From: an uncultured Eubacteriales bacterium
Lineage (GTDB): Bacteria; Bacillota; Clostridia; Christensenellales; UBA1242
Length of the DNA stretch: 64,000 bases
Reading direction: 5' to 3'
Assembly (NCBI GenBank): GCA_949031345.1
Contig: CARNVA010000009.1
Span: 4,935 to 68,934 of the forward strand
In this document: positions 59,955 to 64,000 of the stretch, piece by piece
How the letters are laid out: every line of letters begins with the position of its first letter
Position numbering within the stretch: the stretch's first letter is position 1
Program-made: the position numbers and the translations under genes
Notes under the pieces: model-generated
Seen by the model: only the letters and a program-made list of their open reading frames with translations
Told to the model about the DNA's origin: nothing
Database searches by the model: none

Positions 59955-61406
59955 ATGGCATTTTGCAAATTTTCAACTGAATACATAGCAAGCTCTAAGA
60001 CAGAAATCGACAATATTTTCATCAATGACTATCTTCCTTTTGCAGAGCCAGAACATGTGGTTGTATATTTATATGGTCTCTATTTATGCTCAAGCAATGC
60101 ATTCGACAACACCCTGTCAAACATTTCTCATGTATTGAATTTAAGTGAAGAAGAGGTCATTTCTGCCTATGAATATTGGGAAGAGCAAGGGCTTGTAAGA
60201 CTTCTTAGAGTAAACCCTTTGGAAGTGACTTATATTCCCCTAAAAAATGTGCTGTCGGCAAATAAACTTTACAAACCTGACAAATATGAGGTGTTCAATC
60301 AACAGGCTCAAGAAATCTTTCAAGGCAAACGCGCAATTTCCAAGCATGAATATGGCGAATATTATGACTTTTTAGAAAGATATCATGTAGAGCAAGAAGC
60401 CCTTTTGATGATTATGAAATATTGCGTCGAAACAAAACAGAGCGCTGTGGGCTACAACTATATCCTCACTGTTGCAAAAAACTGGGCTGTAGAAGGCATA
60501 ACCAGCACCATTCAAGTTGAAGAACGTCTGACTAAATTTGAAGAAAAATCACCAGAGCTTTCTGAAATTTTCAAATGTGCTGGCATAAAAAGAGCCCCTT
60601 ATGTAGAAGAACGAACACTTGTAAACAAATGGCTGAGCGAATATGGCTTTTCTCTTGAAGTAATCTTGCACATCTGCAAATCTTTTAAAGGCAAAAATAG
60701 ATTTTCGATGGAAAAAGCGGACGCGCTTATTAAAAAGTATTATGAATCAAAACTTTTCTCAACCCAAGAAATTGACTACTTTGAAAAGAATAAAAAGGAA
60801 GCCTTCCTACTCGCAAAAGAAATCAATAAAGAGCTTGGTCTTTATTATGAAAATCTTGAAACCATTGTTGAAAACTACATTCTCAAATGGACAAACCTTG
60901 GTTATGATGAAGAAATTTTGCTTGAAATTGCAAGATATTGCTTTAAAAACTCCATCCGCAACCTTGAAGGAATGGATAAGACTATCGCAAAATTCTATAA
61001 ACTTGGTCTCATTTCAATCGAGGCATTAAACGAATATATCGGCGAAATCATTGCCGCTGATGATAAAATTCAAAATATACTTGACAGTCTTGGAATAAAA
61101 AGAGTTGTAAATTATATTGACCGCGAAAATTATAAAATTTGGACAATAGATTGGAAACTTAATGAAGAGCTCATAGAATATGCGACCACCCTTGCAAAAG
61201 GCAAAGAAAGTCCGCTTAAATATTTGAGCAGAATACTTGCCGATTGGCATGAAAAAGGTATAAAGACCGCTCAAGAAGCAAAAAATACTGCACCAATCGA
61301 GAAAGTCTCACAAAATTCTGTTCAAAAGAAAAACTTTGCTGGAAGAAGCTATTCTGACAACCAAATCAATGCACTATTCCAATCAATCGGCGATATTGAT
61401 GTTTAA
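59955..61406 (+). CDS. DnaD/DnaB-type replication initiation protein
   Basis: 483-residue protein with an N-terminal winged-helix (FINDYLPFAEPEHVVVYLYG, LNLSEEEVISAYEYWEEQGL, VRLLRV) and three successive DnaD C-terminal-like (DnaB_2) helical repeats, each ending in a K-W or N-W block (YNYILTVAKNWAVEGI, LETIVENYILKWTNLG, LKYLSRILADWHEKGI). It works with the helicase loader in oriC- or restart-initiated loading. It stands 26 bp before the DnaI-like gene in the same operon. Confidence 0.87.
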   Translation: MAFCKFSTEYIASSKTEIDNIFINDYLPFAEPEHVVVYLYGLYLCSSNAFDNTLSNISHVLNLSEEEVISAYEYWEEQGLVRLLRVNPLEVTYIPLKNVLSANKLYKPDKYEVFNQQAQEIFQGKRAISKHEYGEYYDFLERYHVEQEALLMIMKYCVETKQSAVGYNYILTVAKNWAVEGITSTIQVEERLTKFEEKSPELSEIFKCAGIKRAPYVEERTLVNKWLSEYGFSLEVILHICKSFKGKNRFSMEKADALIKKYYESKLFSTQEIDYFEKNKKEAFLLAKEINKELGLYYENLETIVENYILKWTNLGYDEEILLEIARYCFKNSIRNLEGMDKTIAKFYKLGLISIEALNEYIGEIIAADDKIQNILDSLGIKRVVNYIDRENYKIWTIDWKLNEELIEYATTLAKGKESPLKYLSRILADWHEKGIKTAQEAKNTAPIEKVSQNSVQKKNFAGRSYSDNQINALFQSIGDIDV

Positions 61407-61432
61407 TTAAGCCAACAAATAGGAGTTTATAA

Positions 61433-62338
61433 ATGAAATCAAGTATAATAGAAAAGGCAAAAAAGATTATTGAAAACAAACATTATGAGGCAGAACGAGA
61501 AGCTTTAAACAACAAAGAAGAAGCTTTAAAAGACCCCGAATTTAAAAAACTATATCTTGCCTATATAAACAACATAATCGAAAGTGCAAAAACTGGAGAA
61601 GAAAATCCAGAAGAAGAAAAAAAGCTGAAAAAGGCTGTCGAAAAAAGATTGAAAGAGCTTAAACTCGGCTCGGTCGAGCCAGAATATTATTGCCAAAAAT
61701 GCAAAGATAACGGACTTACTCAAGATGGAAAATATTGCGACTGTTTTATTGATGAAATCAACAAACTTTTAAAAACAGAAAGTGGCTTTTTAGAACTTGA
61801 AGACTTTGAAGATACAAATCTTGACATATTTGAAGCAAACAGTCAAATGAAAACCCTCTACTCCAAAATGCAACAGTGGTGCAATTCAAATTTTGCAAAA
61901 ACTATTGTATATCTTGGTGGCGAAACAGGTGTAGGAAAAACTCACCTCATCAAATGCATGGCAAATGAGCTTATCAAAAGACACAAACTCGTCCTTCTTA
62001 CCACATCTTTTGCAATGCATCAAGATTTTGTAAGAAGTTTTTCAACTCGAGATGCCGAAGAAAAGCAAAACATTATTTCAAAATATATTGACGCTGAAAT
62101 TCTTTTCATTGACGACCTTGGCACAGAGCTTCGAAACCCAAATGTAACAGTAAACTATCTTTATCAAGTTTTAAATGAAAGAAAGATGAAAAAGCGCCCT
62201 ACCATAATCACCTCAAATCTCACTCTAGCCGATATAAACGAATATTACGATGAGCGAATTTCGAGCAGAATTGCAGACCAAACACAGTCAATTTGTGTTT
62301 ATATTCAAGGTGAAGATTTAAGGCATAAAAAATTTTAA
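61433..62338 (+). CDS. dnaI: Replicative helicase loader, DnaI/DnaC type
   Basis: 301-residue AAA+ ATPase. N-terminal coiled region, then a zinc-binding stretch (YYCQKCKDNGLTQDGKYCDC), as in DnaI. Walker A LGGETGVGKTHLIKCMANEL, Walker B EILFIDDLGTELRN, sensor IITSNLTLADINEYYDERI and the Arg-finger SSRIADQTQ. Pairing with a DnaD-type protein is standard in Firmicutes. Ribosome binding site AATAGGAG. Confidence 0.92.
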   Translation: MKSSIIEKAKKIIENKHYEAEREALNNKEEALKDPEFKKLYLAYINNIIESAKTGEENPEEEKKLKKAVEKRLKELKLGSVEPEYYCQKCKDNGLTQDGKYCDCFIDEINKLLKTESGFLELEDFEDTNLDIFEANSQMKTLYSKMQQWCNSNFAKTIVYLGGETGVGKTHLIKCMANELIKRHKLVLLTTSFAMHQDFVRSFSTRDAEEKQNIISKYIDAEILFIDDLGTELRNPNVTVNYLYQVLNERKMKKRPTIITSNLTLADINEYYDERISSRIADQTQSICVYIQGEDLRHKKF

Positions 62339-62348
62339 TAATTTTTAT

Positions 62349-62382
62349 AAAAAAAGTGACTTACTTAAAAAGCCACTTTTTT
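62349..62382 (+). terminator. Terminator after dnaI
   Basis: AAAAAAGTG and CACTTTTTT pair around a 15-base loop, 10 bp beyond the dnaI stop. It could also act on the opposite strand for the MBL gene. Confidence 0.65.
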
Positions 62383-62476
62383 ATTTTGAAACGCAGGTTA
62401 ATCTAGTTATTATTTAATATCTATTTTAAAATAAATATTTTTTAATAATTATAATTAAATAGTTATAATAAAATCA

Positions 62477-63091
62477 CTATCTACTAAGGAATTTCTTGAA
62501 AATATTGATATTTTTAAGTTGAGCATCTCTCAATGTGCTCTCCCCATGCCCACTAAAAACTTTATCAAAGTCAAGTTTTTCAAGTTTCAATAATGAAGAA
62601 TACATATCTTCTTTGCTTGAGCTTTTCAAGTCCATTCGTCCAACACCTCTTGCAAATAAAACATCTCCTGCAAACAAGTTTCCTTCCACCAAATAGCATT
62701 CACAGCAATGGCAATGCCCAGGAGCAGATATGCATTCGACTTGAAAATTTCCTAAAGATAAAGTCATATCTTTTTCAATAAAAACAAAATTTGAAAGGTC
62801 TTCAATAACGCTCTTGTCATCACTATAGTTTGCTTCAAAATCAGTCACTGTTTCTGCCACCATTGCATTTGCATAAATCTTGCAACCAAACTTTTTGGCA
62901 TACTCATTGCAATTTATGCTGTGGTCATAATGTCCGTGAGTTAAAAGCACACCAACCACCTTATTTTCTCCAACTGCATTTTCTACTTTGTCAAGAGTGC
63001 AACCGCAATCAACAATCAAAGCTTCTCCATCTTTTTTCAAGATATATGTATTCGATTCTAAGATGTCTGATATTATATTTTCTATTTGCAT
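62477..63091 (-). CDS. MBL-fold hydrolase, glyoxalase II-like (YcbL type)
   Basis: 204-residue metallo-beta-lactamase-fold protein. LLTHGHYDHSINCNEYAKKF (HxHxDH), APGHCHCCECYLVEG, LFAGDVLFARGVGRMD and VFSGHGESTLRDAQ supply the two-metal site. The short group is usually annotated as hydroxyacylglutathione hydrolase-like, but thiol substrate is unproven. It overlaps the HAD gene by 1 bp. Confidence 0.88.
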   Translation of the reverse strand: MQIENIISDILESNTYILKKDGEALIVDCGCTLDKVENAVGENKVVGVLLTHGHYDHSINCNEYAKKFGCKIYANAMVAETVTDFEANYSDDKSVIEDLSNFVFIEKDMTLSLGNFQVECISAPGHCHCCECYLVEGNLFAGDVLFARGVGRMDLKSSSKEDMYSSLLKLEKLDFDKVFSGHGESTLRDAQLKNINIFKKFLSR

Positions 63092-63705
63092 TATTTCACC
63101 TCATTTAATTTGCTTTCTCCTAATACTTTTAAAGCTTTATAAACTTGCTTCCAATTTTTACATCTTGTCATATTATCAAGCTTGATGCCGTGATTATATT
63201 TTGCATCAAAACAAATACAAGGAACATGCGGTGAAATGACACTAAGATTTTCATAACTGTCATCAATCATGACTTCCACATTATTTTCAAGCACGCAAGT
63301 CAATTTTTCACGCTTTCCATAAAGCCCAAACAGCTTGTCATAAACAATTCCATTGTTTGCAAAAGTCTCTTTGATAATGTTTTCCATCAAAACGCTGTTT
63401 TCATCCCCTGTTCCAAAATATTGCCTAAGAGTAATAATATATATTTGATGCCCTTCCTCTCTTAATTTATTAAGAAATTTTGAAGCCTGTTTGTAAAACT
63501 TAACCTCTTTAGAATAAGCCCAAATGTATTCCTTCCAAAAGCGATTATCTTGCTCTTTGGTCATCCCTAAAAGCTGATAAAGACAAGTTGATTTTTTAAA
63601 CTTTTCACCTTCTGGCTTCTCTTTTTTAAAAAACTCTTTGCTTTTCTTTGCACAATAAGAATAAAGATTGGTAAGCACCCCATCAATGTCTACTCCAATA
63701 ATCAT
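63091..63705 (-). CDS. HAD-family 5'-nucleotidase-like protein (NT5C type)
   Basis: 204-residue HAD phosphatase: motif I IGVDIDGVLTNLYSYCAK, motif II IYIITLRQYFG, motif IV VMIDDSYENLSV. It resembles the 5'(3')-deoxyribonucleotidase family; the insert between motifs I and II (cap) is helical. Starts the two-gene unit with the MBL hydrolase downstream. The GAGGT ribosome binding site precedes the ATG. Confidence 0.82.
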   Translation of the reverse strand: MIIGVDIDGVLTNLYSYCAKKSKEFFKKEKPEGEKFKKSTCLYQLLGMTKEQDNRFWKEYIWAYSKEVKFYKQASKFLNKLREEGHQIYIITLRQYFGTGDENSVLMENIIKETFANNGIVYDKLFGLYGKREKLTCVLENNVEVMIDDSYENLSVISPHVPCICFDAKYNHGIKLDNMTRCKNWKQVYKALKVLGESKLNEVK

Positions 63706-63862
63706 TTGTACCTCACTTTGCCAGTATTATATCACAGTCATAAAAATATTTCAAGCAAACTCACCCTAAATACCTTTTTTTAGTACGCCATTTCAAACTT
63801 GTAATTTTAATCTTTGCTTTTTAAGCCTTGATTTTTTCAAGGAAGATTATCAATATTACCAC

Positions 63863-63919
63863 AAAAAAAATACACCATACAGTGATAATGCTTATTACAA
63901 ACACTTTTATGGCGTATTT
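63863..63919 (-). terminator. tRNA-Trp terminator
   Basis: On the minus strand AAAATACGCCAT pairs with ATGGTGTATTTT (one G-T pair), with a 29-base partly paired loop and then a T run, directly after the tRNA. Confidence 0.72.
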
Positions 63920-63924
63920 TAAAT

Positions 63925-63999
63925 TTGGCAGGGGTGGAAGGAGTTGAACCCTCCTCTGGAGTTTTGGAGACTCTCATTCTACCGATGAACTACACCCCT
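63925..63999 (-). tRNA. tRNA-Trp(CCA)
   Basis: 75-base tRNA starting AGGGGTGTAGTTCATCGG. Anticodon stem/loop AGAGT-CTCCAAA-ACTCC, anticodon CCA (UGG). T arm GAGGGTTCAACTCCTTC, acceptor CACCCCT, discriminator G and encoded CCA. An anticodon CCA agrees with UGA being a stop in this genome. Confidence 0.95.
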
Positions 64000-64000
64000 A

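Noticed and set aside
1..64000. CRISPR array or cas genes
   Set aside because: No regularly spaced repeats of 25-40 bases and no Cas-like proteins were seen; the only clear direct repeats are those at tRNA-Lys.

Overview
The window is a low-GC chromosomal segment of an uncultured-type Firmicute, most likely a Clostridia-like lineage. The evidence is the dprA-topA-hslV order, the ylxM-ffh-rpsP-khpA-rimM-trmD-rbgA order, a DnaD/DnaI-type helicase-loading pair, a LexA repressor, a PdaB-type sporulation deacetylase, a Spo0A-type DNA-binding domain, and strong AAGGAGG-like ribosome binding sites. Apart from accessory pockets it is housekeeping DNA, mostly on the minus strand.

Layout. 0-8.3 kb, minus strand: hslV (partial), topA, dprA, comM, an AlkD-like protein, rplS, rpsU, mtaB. 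8.4-14 kb, plus strand: a surface-glycan operon with two GT2 glycosyltransferases, the second fused to a COG5610-type HAD region, and a frameshifted DUF6270-like protein. 14-15.5 kb: a divergent PurA-family gene, also frameshifted, in which the catalytic Asp position is Ser as reported for phage PurZ. 15.6-20.3 kb: three stress or unknown-function enzymes (an RNase Z-like MBL, a SprT-like protein and a ComEC-like MBL with a DUF3006-like partner) and two divergent XRE regulators. 20.4-31.5 kb: groEL-groES, a SPOR-like membrane protein, a two-OB SSB, PdaB, a type II topoisomerase pair and murG. 31.7-35 kb: an intracellular subtilase, an N/Q-rich protein, a degenerate ABC ATPase and a lipoprotein. 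35-43 kb: the ribosome/SRP biogenesis cluster, hemW and lepA. 43-50.4 kb: GDPD, an LRR-like protein, rsmD, an orphan ABC solute-binding lipoprotein and a large surface protein. 50.5-58.1 kb is the most mixed part: a lone phage terminase, a phage-like regulator, tRNA-Leu, lexA, an orphan Spo0A effector domain, a Nudix protein, and a DUF1848 gene bracketed by repeats derived from the 3' side of tRNA-Lys. 58.3-64 kb: an M1-like peptidase, dnaD-dnaI, an MBL hydrolase, a HAD nucleotidase and tRNA-Trp.

The most interesting items are the PurZ-like PurA homologue, the tRNA-Lys repeat system around DUF1848, the orphan Spo0A domain next to a LexA gene with an unusual cleavage dipeptide, the isolated but motif-complete terminase, and the prion-like N/Q-rich protein. 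No CRISPR array, rRNA operon, transposase or integrase was seen. Function calls rest on motifs read by eye; no database search was run.
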